Shown piece by piece: positions 24,316-37,030 of a stretch of 64,000 nt of DNA (positions within the stretch are counted from its first letter, which is position 1; each line of letters begins with the position of its first letter). A program made the translations under genes and the position numbers. This stretch comes from Panorpa germanica (lineage: Eukaryota; Arthropoda; Insecta; Mecoptera; Panorpidae): positions 3,038,001 to 3,102,000 of the forward strand of contig OY783209.1 in the NCBI GenBank assembly GCA_963678705.1. The letters are read 5' to 3'. The notes beneath the pieces were generated by a model. That model ran no database searches and was not told where the DNA came from. It saw only the letters and a list, made by a program, of their open reading frames with translations.

Positions 24316-25015
24316 TCGACAAGAACACAAGGCTGTCACAAACAGAGAAAAAAAATATATTATAATATTTATTATTTAATTTATATTTTAATTTATTTAT
24401 ATATTTTTTTTTACAATATTTTAATACCCAATATTCAATATAACATGCAGAATGTAAATATAACATAAAGTTTACCACCCTATACCTGCCTCCCACGCAT
24501 TTGAAACAAAATCAACAATCAATCCACTATAAAAAATTATTATAGTCCTATTTTTTTTGGAAAATATATAATATATCAATAACGCAATAAAACTAAAAAA
24601 CAACAAATAAAAAATAGACGACTAAAACAATGACAGATATAGTATTACTAGTGTTTATCATGGGATTTATTGGGGAGGAAAAATATATGGTACATGAAAT
24701 ATGGTACGCTGTGTATTTTATAACAATAAATATAGGGAGGCAACAATAATATCAACAAACAAACCGGAAATAATAACAAACCATTGTGATTATTTGAAAA
24801 TAAGTAATTTTTGTAACACATAAGAAACTTATTTTATTTATTTACGAGTGTATTACTTTTAGATGTAAACCACTAAACACAAAACGTAAACTTATGTTTT
24901 ATTTAATGTAATCTTTTTTACTATTTACTGCAGTTTATCATAATTAAATAAATGCAAAATATGCCAAATTTTTTTTAATAATATAAGGGTATGTTCTTTA
25001 ATATATAACATTATA

Positions 25016-25482
25016 TAGAAAATAGAGGATTTTCGGAAAGGAGATAAGGACAAGAGGTATATGACGGAGATAGAGACAATAATAACATAGTAAAGGTCTA
25101 GGCCTGTGATAGACATAAGTGGAGAAGGGAAAACGAAGAGAGAAGGCAGGAAGGATAGTGAAAAGATAATAGAGGGTCTGTAGAGAGGAGACAAGGAAGG
25201 CAAGAGGTGATAGATGAAAATACAGGCAATAAGGAAGGAGAAGCCGGAAACGGTTTGCCGAGAGGAGACAAAGAAGACAAGAGGTGAGGAAACGGTGAGA
25301 ATGAAGGAAGACTAGGAAAAATGAAGGAAGAGGGTCAAGAGAAGAAGAAGCAGAAAGTACTTTTGGAAATAAAAAGGTATAGAAGAGTTTAAGTTTAATT
25401 TCAAGTTTAAGTTCTATGAAATGTATTAAGAATGTAGATAGTAAAGCCGAAAGGCGAACAATTAATAATAATAAATAAAAAA
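25016..25482 (+). mobile_element. LINE family A copy 3 (3' end only), 13-bp TSD
   Basis: A perfect 13-bp duplication, ATATAACATTATA, lies at 25003-25015 and 25483-25495. The 3' UTR matches copies 1 and 2, including AAGAAGAAGCAGAAAG and GTAAAGCCGAAAGGCGAACA. Upstream are three degenerate copies of the segment coding a GDK(D/E)GKR-like motif, beginning near 25030, 25178 and 25258, so this copy carries an internal tandem amplification. All frames are broken. The 166-codon minus-strand frame over it is an antisense artefact of purine-rich DNA. Confidence 0.88.
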
Positions 25483-25734
25483 ATATAACATTATACAAAC
25501 TCGCATAAAAAACTTTATTACGCTGAAAAAAACAGAAATGAATATCAAATGAACCTTTTTGTTATGTAATCTTACATTACATTAACCATTAAGTAAAAGG
25601 TAAACTTTTTATGTTAAGTAAACGTTAAATATGCCTAAAATGTACCCGAATTTCTTTTAAAGAGCAATGCTTTATCAACACACATAATTCAGATTATTCA
25701 ATTAATAAAATTGCAAAAGTAGCTGTACCAAAAT

Positions 25735-25850
25735 TAATGTGACGCGTAAACTAATGGTCGGAATGTAATGAAATTTTAACACATACTATTTGAAGACTGG
25801 TACTTTCTAAAAAGAATAAGGATTTGTCAATAGTAGCGCCATCTACGAAC
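25735..25850 (-). repeat. Dispersed repeat family M, inverted copy
   Basis: Read on the minus strand it gives GTGTTAAAATTTCAT, GACCATTAGTTTACG and a GGCGCTACTATTGAC block. These correspond to the copies at 21060 and 61195. Confidence 0.5.
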
Positions 25851-25859
25851 TTATTAAGT

Positions 25860-27390
25860 GATGTGTAACTCTATCTGAAAAAATCTCATAAATACAGACA
25901 AAGAAAATATAAATAAAATGAAATCACGACTATAATAAATAATATGAAACAGCAAATTAATTAAATTTGAATTTGCTTGTTTTAATTATTCCAGTGTACT
26001 TGAATTCAACATTGTTGCATTACAATGAATACAAAATATTATTAAATATGAAAAACAAATGACTTTTTGTTTAAAACTAAATATGAGTATTTTAATTAAA
26101 ATCTTGTCATGTTCTCTATACAAATAAACCATTACAAACTAATTAAATTAAATATATTGACAATAATGACTCTTCCTATTTTATATAAGCATATATACTA
26201 TATTTTCAATACAGGAAACTCTGAAATTTACATTATGTTATAGAATATGATTTAACTGCATTTATGTATTTTTTGTCTAAATATTTCATTATTCTAAGTT
26301 AGTAAAATATGAAAATAAAATTTAAAAAGTTTTAAAATATTTTTATTTTATTTTAAATGTATAAAATTGTCACAGACGCCATTAATTTTACGGTTCGCCA
26401 GATTTTCCACCAGATGGCGGTAGTTTTATTTCTGCACAGTACACATAGTATTTTTGCTGGTATTTCTTTTGCTATGAATTTGTTTGTCGTTCTGCTTGCA
26501 CAATTCTATTTGATTCTCAATAGTCAGAGGGCAATCCTTTGAAATTAAGATGAAAATATTTAGTAATTGTTAGTATTATTTTATTTTAATTTAAATTATT
26601 TAACGTCGGTCTATTTCCGTTGCCAATATTTGTATTGAGCTCATACATATGTAATTTTAGTAATTGAAAGTGCGGGAACGAGAACGATGGGGGTTTATGG
26701 GGGTAAATCGCCACGGTCCTGATTTTAGTTGCTTCTTACCAATTGCCGTGAAATAATCGTCAATTGGTAATTTCTTATGTATTAAGTATTATGCCCTTAG
26801 TTTCGAACTGATAGTGAGCACTAATTATCTCTTGCGAAGATAAAATCTTCCCAGTAACGATTACCCTTGGACTAAATGAAGTTTTACGTCGCCCAACTTA
26901 CTCGTAGTATCTCTACATGATTCTTAACGGTAGATAATTTGCTTGAATAAACAGATAAAAGCATCTTTATAAGTAAAGTCTTAAAACTGCATCTGCTTTA
27001 TGATTATGGAATCTCCATTTGCATAATGAAAATATACCTTATTTAAAGTATACCTTAAAACAAATTACATCTCGCTAAAAGAAGTTAAATAAAAATGTAT
27101 GAAATATAAAATAAATATGTTGCATTTATATTTACTTGGTTATAAAACATCAACATTTAGTAAAAAGTATGAGAATTACTTAAGGTAGTTCACCAGTGAA
27201 ACTACTTTTCTATAGAATTTTATATAACTTAAATATATTAATATACGTGTCATTAATTTAATTACATATTCAATTGCATAAGATTGTGAGATTAAACTGT
27301 TGTGAGATTACATAACAAAAGTAATCTTTCGACGTTAATAAAGCATTTTATGTAAGATTATATAGCATTACATAATAAGTTAATATCTTA
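25860..27390. other. AT-rich stretch without recognised gene
   Basis: A 61-codon frame at 26357-26542 has no motif. Around 27290-27385 a block, GACGTTAATAAAGCATTTTA, recurs near 36818 (GACGTAAATAAAGCATTTTA), so it is another short dispersed repeat. Confidence 0.4.
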
Positions 27391-27391
27391 A

Positions 27392-27720
27392 TCTTAATAT
27401 ATATAAATTACGTGTCACGTTCATCTCTCCGCGATGGACTCCTAAACTACTTAACCGATTTTAATCAAATTTGTACACCGTGTGCAGTTTGGTCCAACTT
27501 GAAAGATAGGATAGCTAAAATTTATTTATCTTATTGCTAATTATTTGTCTATTAATTATCTGTATATGACATATGACATCAATCGACGATGATGGCGACA
27601 TCTGTTGACTAGATTGAGTAAATATTCTGTTGAGTAAATCGAAATCTGTTGACTAGATTGAGTAAATATTCAATAGATGGCGCTACGTTAGGCACAGCAA
27701 CGCGTGGCCGGGACAGCTAG
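27392..27720 (+). mobile_element. Non-autonomous Helitron-like element, copy 1
   Basis: The element begins TCTTAATATATATAAATTAC and ends GCGTGGCCGGGACAGCTAG. It sits between an A on the left and a T on the right, as expected for Helitrons (5' TC, 3' CTRR, AT target, no TSD). The second copy at 55322-55659 has the same two ends. The internal GACTCCTAAACTACTTAACC, then GATTTTAATCAAATTTG block is a common feature of short insect Helitron-like repeats. TCTGTTGACTAGATTGAG occurs twice inside. There is no coding capacity. Confidence 0.82.
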
Positions 27721-28218
27721 TATTAGTATAAGACAATGTACCAGAATTATATTAAACTTCGATAAATAACAAAGTATAATAATAGGTAAAAAGCATTACG
27801 TTAAATAATACATGAATTTACATTTTGTGTTTAGCGGGTTACTTTATAGTGAGCGTATTTTTGTAATATTTGCATTATTCCTGTAGATACAACAGCACCA
27901 ACACGGATATGAATATCATATTCTGAAACCTACCTCACTTTCGTAACAAATATATGTTAAGTACACCCTAAGCGCTGTCTATGAATATTAAATGAGTGCG
28001 AAAATACATTTTTGTATTATAAAATGTTCTCTCCATGTAAATGCGACCAAGATAACTTGAAAAACTATTCCTGCAAATGTGAAAATTTAATAATATGAGG
28101 AAATATGAAGGAGGATGGTAATCTTAATTAAATTTTCAAATATTTAACCATTTCCGTATAAATTTTATTTTATTTCGTTTTATTATTAAATCAAGTATCT
28201 CATTTTCGGATGTTATGG

Positions 28219-28241
28219 ATATATGTATATATATATATATA
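28219..28241. repeat. Short (TA)n tract
   Basis: About 23 bp of alternating TA with a single G interruption. Confidence 0.9.
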
Positions 28242-28399
28242 AGTGTTATACATATATTATTTATTTCATTTACTGTCGGAATGGGAAAAGATCTTGAAAA
28301 TACAGTACTCAAAGTATGTAATATTGTAAAAAATAATTTTAAAAAATCTTATGCTTCTCCTCTAAAACCTCTGAAACTATTACATAAACAATAATGTAA

Positions 28400-28535
28400 A
28401 AACAGATATTGAGTTCATCAATGAATCTAATTTAATCTCTGTATTTTAAGTACCCATACTTATTGTATTTATAAATTATATGTTACAAATGTTTATAAAT
28501 GTGTATATTGGTTTAGGTGATAATAACTATCAAAA
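28400..28535 (+). repeat. LINE family D 3' tail, copy 2
   Basis: Matches 24180-24315 through CTAATTTAATCTCTGTATTT and TTTATAAATTATATGTTACA. Only the untranslated tail is present. Confidence 0.55.
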
Positions 28536-28734
28536 GTTGATGCACTTAAATAAATATTAAAATAAAAAATAATTATTGAAGAAAGGGTTTCTCTAGTCAA
28601 GGAAATATTTTGTAAGCATACAAATCGTCAAAATATATTGTAAATTGTTTCATGCTTGAATAAGTAATATAATAATATTAAGCAGAATTATTAAATTTAA
28701 CTCCGGAACTCTACATCTGAGACCAATATTATGT

Positions 28735-28825
28735 CAAGTGAGGTCCAATGGTCCCGTTTCGAGCCATATCACCAATTATATGAGTATTAAAAATATCTTT
28801 CAGAAATTAGCTTCGACCCCAGATC
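28735..28825 (+). repeat. Short dispersed repeat, copy 2 of 2
   Basis: Partner of 2113-2225. Contains GGTCCCGTTTCGAGCC, which is B-box-like. Weak SINE candidate. Confidence 0.35.
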
Positions 28826-29620
28826 TTCTGTATAGTGCACAGCTGCTCTTATATTTGCAGCTATCTCTGGCAGGTAGAGCTAAGACGTTAAAAACTTACA
28901 ACTTTGATTGTAACCTCAAATTTTTAGATGCATATAGGACGCCATCTTGAGTATAGTTTGTGTTCCGCCATTTCCTACAGGATACTCTTAGGTAACAAGC
29001 ATATAGTATTTATCAACAAACGAAAGAAATTTCACGCTGATCAGAAGGGCAGTATCCTTATGCTATGCTGCCCCACTACTATTTAAATTTATGTAAAAGA
29101 TAACCAGGTAATTGAGATCTAATATATTATTACCAACTTTGCAGTCAAAAGACCCCTTAAAAGTTACACCCTCTTTAGTACCTTTTAACTCAGTGAAAAC
29201 TTGAATATGTTTTTGTTAAAGACATGAAACATAAACTAATTTATAAAATGTTTGCATACATATACATGTATGTAGATCCTCCTAATAAACTCTTAACAAA
29301 AACAGAGGCCACCCCACTCACCCTAACACCATTTATCCACCCACTTGCAACTAGTAAAGAAACAGAAAATATGTATAATATTTTACGAAAGTCACGGGCA
29401 AAACATTTTTACAACTTTTACATGCAAATGTGATAAAAGTTATGAATTTTTATATGGCTTATCCACTCTCACGGGCTCTCGGTTTCACCGTATGATATGT
29501 TTAAATATTTGAGATACAGACATATTCTTTTAATACAAATGGAATTGCGGAATTTTTCAATTTAATATTAGAATTCAATTTAAAATACTAGACTTGTACA
29601 TATTATATATAATATATACG

Positions 29621-29635
29621 TACACACACACACAT

Positions 29636-29697
<62 letters not shown>
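29621..29697. repeat. Compound (CA)n(TA)n microsatellite
   Basis: A CACACACACACATAGATATA junction leads into nearly 60 bp of pure TA. The same CACACATAGATATA junction recurs at 35390. Confidence 0.95.
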
Positions 29698-29699
<2 letters not shown>

Positions 29700-31436
29700 T
29701 CAATTGTTTTTAGTTTACTGACTTTCAACCCTAAATTTAATTTAGCTAGCTGCTTCCTTTTATGTTTTTTTTCTAGTCTTTTCACTTTCCTGTGATACGA
29801 AAAGTTTAACTGAGGATTATTATTAAATTTAATTGCAATAAGACAACATTTTCTTATTAATAATTTTATTTTTTATATATTAAATCAATCCACCGGCTCA
29901 TGTTATGTTATTTCAGCAAGCCCCGCTAATTTTCAGTTTCGGTCAACGCATATCTTCTGTCAACTTCTGTCTCACGCGCTGGGCGATGTATCGCATATTC
30001 CATAATAGTTATATTTAGCAGCTATGTGCGTTGTGGAGAGCGCACGGGGAATATTTCTTCGAACGGATATAAGTTTTAATTAATTTTGCATAGAGATTAA
30101 GTTGGTAGTACAGCGCCCGAGTGCACAAGTTACAGCCGCCCCTGTTCGCGACTAATATGGCCTATACATTAGCAAACTTATTTTAATAATGGCATTAATA
30201 GCTGTACGTCTTCACTGATATGACAATATAATTATTGTCATGTTTTCTTATAAATACACAAAAATAATCAATCTATTTTTAGCTATTCTTATAAGAAAAT
30301 ACATCGATTTGATTTTTATAAAAACTGTCGAGCCCAAATCATATTAACCAATTAATAATTAAGTAGATTATACCTTTCTATCTATGGGACTTACAGTGCG
30401 ACAACTACTTAAAGACACAAACAATATTTGATATTCATCATTAAATGAACTTTATAGAATTTTAAAGTTAGAAAATTACAAAATTTGCTAACATTGTATC
30501 ACAAATGTGATCTACAATCAACGTTAATCAGAGTTATGGGCTATATAAAAACAAGAAGAAAAGCAACGTCATAATTTAAGAGTTGGTCTTACTACTACCT
30601 CATTTTAAGAAATTGTTTCCGAGTCACAAACCATCCGCGACCAACAATCTGAGCGATAACCTTAATAAAATACTTTTATATCATCTTTATGAGGCGTATA
30701 ACTAAATTGTGTGTTACTGCAGTGTTACTTTCATAAGTAAATAGACCAAACGACGCGACGACCATATTTAAACAGCAATTACGTTAATAGTTTTCAATAT
30801 TTAAAAAGTCTTTTTAAAAGAAGATTTAATTCACTGACACAATTAAGATGATGCGCTCAGTCTATTAAATTCAAAGACATGATAAATGGAACTTGAAAAA
30901 TTTATAAAAAGTAAAATAAAACCTTTTACAAAATTATAATTATTTGAAAGTTCCTTAGTTCCTTAGTCAGCTCTATTCATAAAAATTCAACAATGAAAAA
31001 AATAAAATGAAAAATAGGAGTAAGTTAAAAAAAAAAGCGTAAACGTAAATGGTGAGTTTGAAAACTGTGAAGCAGTAATAACGAATAACGAATAACGGAG
31101 ATAACTTCTGAATAACAAATAAATTAAACCAGCGAGAGTGAAAAATTACACATAAGGTTTTCAGTGGCAAATAAATCTATAGAAGAACAATAGGAACGGA
31201 GATATTTTAAAACCAATTGTAAAATGGTGTGCCATTACGTGATTGGTTATAAATTATGTTCGAGTTTTCTTTTCACGCGGTATATTTCACGATGTACGTC
31301 AAGAATTTCATGCAGTATCATTAAAAACTCATCATAAGACAATTGAACTTTTTAAACTATGAACCAGATATGACAAAAGATTCCCCAAATGTTTTATTAT
31401 GGTTTAAAGCTATTAGAATAGTATTATTTAGTATTT

Positions 31437-31500
31437 AAGGTTTATTTAAAATAACAAAAGTTACTTATTACGTAAATAATGTTATTTCATATACAATGCT
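31437..31500 (+). repeat. Dispersed repeat family K, copy 2
   Basis: Shares TTTAAGGTTTATTTAA, ATAACAAAAGTTA and AATAATGTTA with the other copies. Confidence 0.5.
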
Positions 31501-31589
31501 TTATGATCTACTGTTTTTTATCCATACATTACGTCACACAAATTTTTATGTCCTCATTGCCACGTCTTGACACACATTGTGAACCCTTG

Positions 31590-31745
31590 TCTGTTATTAT
31601 TAAAATTTTGTTAAGTGATTCGAAGTTAATTAGTGAATTATTTAAATACTTAGAAATTTGTAAAATAGAATTATAAAATGTTAAATATGTATAAAAAATG
31701 TTTGATGATGAATATGACGAATAAAAATCAAGGCAAATAAATAAT
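31590..31745 (+). pseudogene. LINE 3' end (family C), copy 2
   Basis: A short frame ends ILLSDSKLISELFKYLEICK followed by IEL, a stop and the same 3' UTR as 14590-14775 (AATCAAGGCAAATAAATA). It is the C-terminal tail of a LINE, with no catalytic part. Confidence 0.6.
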
Positions 31746-32115
31746 TAAGTAGAAAAAAAAATTCTAGTTGATATTTGAATGACCCTTGTCCAGGAAAGGG
31801 TCCAGTGTGTTCACTTTTGCTCTATAAACGAATTTACAACATAATGTATTCATGGATCATCAATAAAACCGATGTATTTCTGTCCATTACATTTTGATAA
31901 AAGGTTTTTGTTCTAAAAAATATTGCTCTATACGTTATTTTAAACGTGAATATATCTTTAGTCATTTATATGATAATATTTTATAAATTCCTTCAACGTA
32001 AATCCGCCCATAGAAAAAAGCAAAACGATTTCGTTTACTACAATCAATCTTGCATCAGAACGAATCAAATACGTAAATCTGTCTACGTACGATACATTAT
32101 TTATTTACACATTAC

Positions 32116-32123
<8 letters not shown>

Positions 32124-32191
<68 letters not shown>
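32124..32191. repeat. (TA)n microsatellite
   Basis: About 68 bp of uninterrupted TA dinucleotides. Confidence 0.95.
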
Positions 32192-32194
<3 letters not shown>

Positions 32195-33215
32195 GGACTA
32201 GAATTTAAGTAGAGGAGATTTGTTGGGAGAGGTGTACAAAGCAATAGTAAAGTCTTGAAATGATGGCTTTATTTTTATGTCACATTATTTATAGAAAAAG
32301 TGGCTTTAATAAATAAAACCATAACTCTACCTAACTACATATGTTAAAATGTATTAAGAGATTGTAACTAACAGTTTTAAATTTACCGCCATTTTTCAAA
32401 AGTAATATAATATGTCAGTGGTCTCACTCCCGTTCAATTTATCGAAAAATAATTCAGATAACCTAGATAGATAAGTAGTTGAAAGTAGATACAATTGATT
32501 TTGGGAGGATACCTAAAAAAAACTATAGGTTATGAACAATATTTCATAACTGCCATCTATTAGTGTTATAATGAAGTTGAAAAATTGAAAATATAGTCGC
32601 TGTTTTACATATTATTTAACATACAAAACACTTAGCTTTTACTGATACACCCTGCAAAGAAATGTCTATAATCATTTATAATTTTCAATAAATCCGATCG
32701 AACTATATTCGGTGTCGGTTAACTAATTTATGTGACGTATTTGTGTTTTACATTTTTGCTCTATAAATTAATTATTATGCCAGTGCGTTATACGGCAATA
32801 AAATCACATGTTAATATAGTGGCTTCACGTCGTACGTCATCACTGGCTCGGCTCGGGTTGATGGATATACCCCGATTTACATGAATTCATATATTGTTGT
32901 AATTTGTGTGATTTCATTGTTCGATAAATCATGATGATGATCTGTGTCTGCTTGTCTCTGGTCTCTCTATATGTCTCTGGTTGAATTATGTCACATCACT
33001 TTGTAGAGAGAAATGAAGCTATTCGTATGTAGCGTATGATATACTATGATACTGGCACGTATGTAGTAATACTTCGTAATAGTTTGCAATCCCAACACTA
33101 GACGATTTGTCGGCGCTAGTGTTACTTTAAAGCTTTTGAACGTAACGTCGCGACGCGTTGTAACAAGTAGTGCAGCTGTAGGGTCAAGGAATGATAAATG
33201 GGAATGTACACTCTT
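32192..33215. other. Stretch without recognised gene
   Basis: A slightly GC-richer patch occurs at 33095-33180 (CGACGCGTTG). No open frame or repeat is recognised. Confidence 0.4.
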
Positions 33216-33219
33216 TCAA

Positions 33220-33470
33220 AATCTCTATAAATAAATATTATATGCTGTTCGTTGGACAAGCGCATCGCTTCAGAACGAATGGAACGATTTGGACATATAT
33301 TTTTTTAATTCATAATAGTCTAAATAAAATAATTGGGAAAATAAAAATTACAAAACTTGTCCGACAAATTGGAGAATCCGGGAAAAACTGAAAGTTCTTC
33401 TTTCTATGTGCGCAAATGTCGTTTTACAGCACATTGTCAATTTGTGAATAGTGAAGCTAATAGTGACATG
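33220..33470 (+). repeat. Helitron-like relic, second family, copy 1
   Basis: Matches 54215-54460: TATAAATAAA, TGTTCGTTGG, GCGCATC, CGATTTGG, GTGCGCAAATGTCG and CAATTTGTGA blocks in the same order. A 'TGTTCGTTGG...GAACG...CCGATTTGG' head is common in insect non-autonomous Helitrons. The termini are not resolved, so the assignment is tentative. Confidence 0.5.
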
Positions 33471-33474
33471 AAAA

Positions 33475-35385
33475 GATGCAGTATCTTTGATATTTAAATA
33501 AAAAAATTCTCATAAAAAAAGTGTATTTTCTCCATAAGAAACCGTCATAAAATTACAAAATTTTGTGATTTGTATTTAACCAAAGTTAATACAAGTTATT
33601 AATTCTAAAAAAAGCGATTTTTCAAAGAAATTTCCTGAGAAAACTATTAATTGTAATAATGTAAATAAAATGAAAATTTGTACACATGTCATAGTAACTT
33701 TTAACTGTATTTAAGTATTTTTATATTTGCAAAATTAATAATTTGGAAGCTGCTATAGCTGATCTCCAGGAGCACCTCTTAAAAAAGGCATCTTGCGGTG
33801 ATTACTATATCTCTGGACTGGATCATCCAAAAAAACAAAAAACAAACGGATTTCGTTAAAGTAATCTATAATCTAGAAATTAATCAAAGCATTAAGAAAA
33901 ATAATTTTTTTTGACAAAATGGTGGCGTCTCAAAAAAAAAATCAATTTTGGAACAAATTTTTGGCCTTATATTGTTTATAAAAAAAAAAATTATCTATGA
34001 AATAAAACGTTCGATTGATTTCTAAAAAACATACTTAAGAAGCTTGTGTTAAAATTTAAGACTGATCGGTTCAGCCGTTTCCGAGTAACGTTCCGAGTTT
34101 GAAAAAAGTTTCAAAATTTTCTTTCAGCTTACATAACTTCAAAAATAATCGCCAGATCTACTTGAAATTTTCTGTGTGTGTACTTAAATGTATGTACGTT
34201 ACGAAATTGAAATAATATTTTAAAATATTAACTGTATATAACCCCTTTAGCAAAGTTTTATTAAAATCCTGCACTAAATGCATCCACTAATACGTATTTT
34301 CTTAAGACAGCAGTTCATGATCGTATTTATATATAACTTCATCAGCCTAACTAAAACTAAAGTTACATTGTATGCTATATTACAATTTCTATGCTAAAAT
34401 GTACAAAATATTGCGCTAACTATTTTATTAAATTAGCTAAATGGATTTGTGATTAGCTTCCAAATAAAATTGTTTCTATACCCAGTAATTGTATGAGCTT
34501 CTCTAAATTTAATAAAAAAGTCCGAATTTAATTTTCGTGTACGTGGGTCGTTATATTCGGTATTTCGTTAATTTATTAGCGGATTCGTTATACCATAAAG
34601 GTCCATCGCTATTTTATTATTTCGTTGTTTGACTCAGCCGCTAAACCTGTCTATTTAGTTCGTGCGTTTTCTATTACAGACCCAATTCCAATTTCAATTC
34701 CAATTGAGTTCCAGTTTCGGTTCCAGTGAGCTTTGTTTCAACCACGTACTAATTCTAGTTGAGGGAAAACTTTTCTGCTTACTTTATTTGATAAAAATAG
34801 CGGCTGGCAATACTACCAGCACCAAATGACGATAGTAACAATATCAATATGTAATTGAGTTTCACAAACTACGTAAAATAGATGTACGTTCACCACAAAG
34901 CAATTTTATAATTGCTAGTAGCGACACCACGGCAGGATTTTGAAACTTTGTTCATTTGCGTTTTAAAACCATTTTACTGGTAATATTAAAGTTGTTCCGA
35001 ATCTGTCATTTTGTGAGTTTATTTCATAATTAATTAATCTTTGATAAACATAAATGTAATATGTTTAATTTATGATATTAAAGGTTGAAATAATTTGAAG
35101 GTGAGCTACTTTTAATTGTTTTTGCTTTCAAGTGTCAACGTTCTGAGTGATAATCTCATTAACATTAGCTTTCTGAAAATTCCTTTAATCAAAACAGTTC
35201 CAACAATGACCACTAGGATTAATTTTGTTTAAATCAATGGCGCTGCTGTATGTACGTCATGATTTTTACTAATCTGATTAACTCGGTCTGTATATAACAT
35301 TCAATACATTTCGAACGTAATAAATTAATAGTTTAAAATCAAAAAAGAGAGAAAAATGTAATGAAATTAATCCATTTGACACAAA
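33475..35385. other. AT-rich stretch without recognised gene
   Basis: At 34680-34735 a degenerate CAATTCCAATTT/GAGTTCCAGTTTC tandem occurs. No coding frame or other repeat was recognised. Confidence 0.4.
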
Positions 35386-35389
35386 AAAC

Positions 35390-35397
35390 ACACACAT

Positions 35398-35464
<67 letters not shown>

Positions 35465-35466
35465 TA
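35390..35466. repeat. Compound (CA)n(TA)n microsatellite
   Basis: CACACACATAGATATATA junction followed by about 58 bp of TA, then ATACATATATAC. It shares its left junction with the 29.6-kb tract. Confidence 0.95.
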
Positions 35467-35650
35467 CAAACACATAGAGAAACATTTCACCGTTTGACAG
35501 CATTGGGCCTTTGTGAACGACAGTAAATCTCATGGGTTAGAGAAAAAATGATATTGAATTCAATTTGTATTGACAAATTCAATCTGTATTATACTGACAA
35601 TGTAATAAATCAAAAACATGATGGTATAAATACAATACATTTTAAAACAG

Positions 35651-35651
<1 letters not shown>

Positions 35652-35734
<83 letters not shown>
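35652..35734. repeat. (TA)n microsatellite
   Basis: About 83 bp of pure TA, only about 185 bp from the preceding tract. Confidence 0.95.
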
Positions 35735-35738
<4 letters not shown>

Positions 35739-35924
35739 TGTAAAATGGAAATAATAACTTTGTTACTATATTCAATTTATATGTGTTATTTTATATAATC
35801 AAATAGAATACATACATACTTTTTATAAAGAAGGGCATCTCGTTGTTTTGTAAGTGTTACTATATAGCGTTGCGAGTAATTACCAGTTGTAATTAGTTAA
35901 CTACAAAACAGCGGTAATTAAGGC

Positions 35925-36165
35925 TTGAAAAACCACAACCAATATGTGAACAATGTAACAGCCCACTAACGATGAAGCATAATATTTTTCAATACTCAAG
36001 GAACTCGTCGCACATACAAGGCTGTAATATGCCTGAGGAAGGCAGAGAGAGTTTGAAAAACCTTATTGTCCCTATAAATAAATTTAATCTCTTTGTATTA
36101 CATTTTTAATACATTTTAATGTATTTGTATATATTGTTTTAAGTGCCAATAACTTTTGAAAATCG
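35925..36165 (+). pseudogene. LINE C-terminal fragment and 3' tail (family D)
   Basis: The frame reads LEKPQPICEQCNSPLTMKHN and then IFQYSR, followed by MPEEGRESLKNLI. This is a C-X2-C...H zinc motif with the P-L-T-x-K-H signature of RNase H-type LINE C-termini, then the short terminal helix. The cysteine expected after the histidine is replaced (Q in IFQYS), a sign of decay. The tail TTTAATCTCTTTGTATTAC is shared with 24180 and 28400. Confidence 0.7.
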
Positions 36166-37030
36166 TAATCATCTCCTTCCAACATCATACATTTAAATAG
36201 AGATATAGTTGTCTATTTTACATTTAAAAATATATATTTTAGTAGAGATAAAAATGCCACATTCATTCACCAGAATATCATAGAAAAGGAAACAAGATAT
36301 ATCTGTAATTCATTACTCATTCAATAGCTTATGTTGAACAACTGTATTTAAAATTTATCTCATGTTTCACATGAATTACAGTCAAATGTTTTATATTCTG
36401 TTTATCATTAATAATACATGTGTCCCTAAACAGTAAACCCGTAATTAACAGGATCCTAAATCCCGTAAAAGTCAGATTGAAATAAATTCAATGAGCACAA
36501 ACCAAAACAAAATAGAACAAAACGATATTCAATAATTAATGATAATACTGTAATCCATGAATTAAACGGATATTATTAATCGATTATATTATCCGATAGT
36601 CTCGTAATACAGATTAATCTCGTAATCATAGACGTTAGTGGTCCATAGAAGCTGTGAAAGCAGTCCTTCTCCAAACCACCGAAGAAAAGCTTTCTTTTAC
36701 TCTTAAAATAATATTTGAAATATCTTTGTTGTAGAGTTAGATTATTTAATATATAAAAGTTTACATGTTACTTAACTTCTAGGTTTAAGTTATATAAGGA
36801 TATAAATTTATATTTTCTGACGTAAATAAAGCATTTTATGCAAAGTTATGTAATGTTACATATCAAGTTAATATAGTGGTAATAAATTTATGTCTTTTAA
36901 TAGAATTATTTTACACATCGGTAAATAATATAATGTAACGTTATGTAAAAATGATTACGTGTTTCGCTGAAACTTCAAAGGTTATGTGTACGTAATAATG
37001 TGGAGAAGGACAACAAGAGATTGTAATAAA

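Larger units (their letters stand above)
29700..32115. other. AT-rich stretch with few landmarks
   Basis: Apart from the family K and family C fragments at 31.4-31.75 kb listed separately, nothing is recognised. A less AT-rich patch at 29940-30140 holds no open frame of note. Confidence 0.4.

Noticed and set aside
24998..25498. 166-codon minus-strand frame rich in Ser/Leu/Phe
   Set aside because: It is antisense to a purine-rich LINE copy with a TSD; the missing stops follow from base composition. The same applies to minus-strand frames over 3182-3948 and 22599-22995.
35278..35775. Frames made of alternating Tyr-Ile repeats
   Set aside because: Translations of (TA)n microsatellites; also at 29603, 31946, 41653 and 52955.
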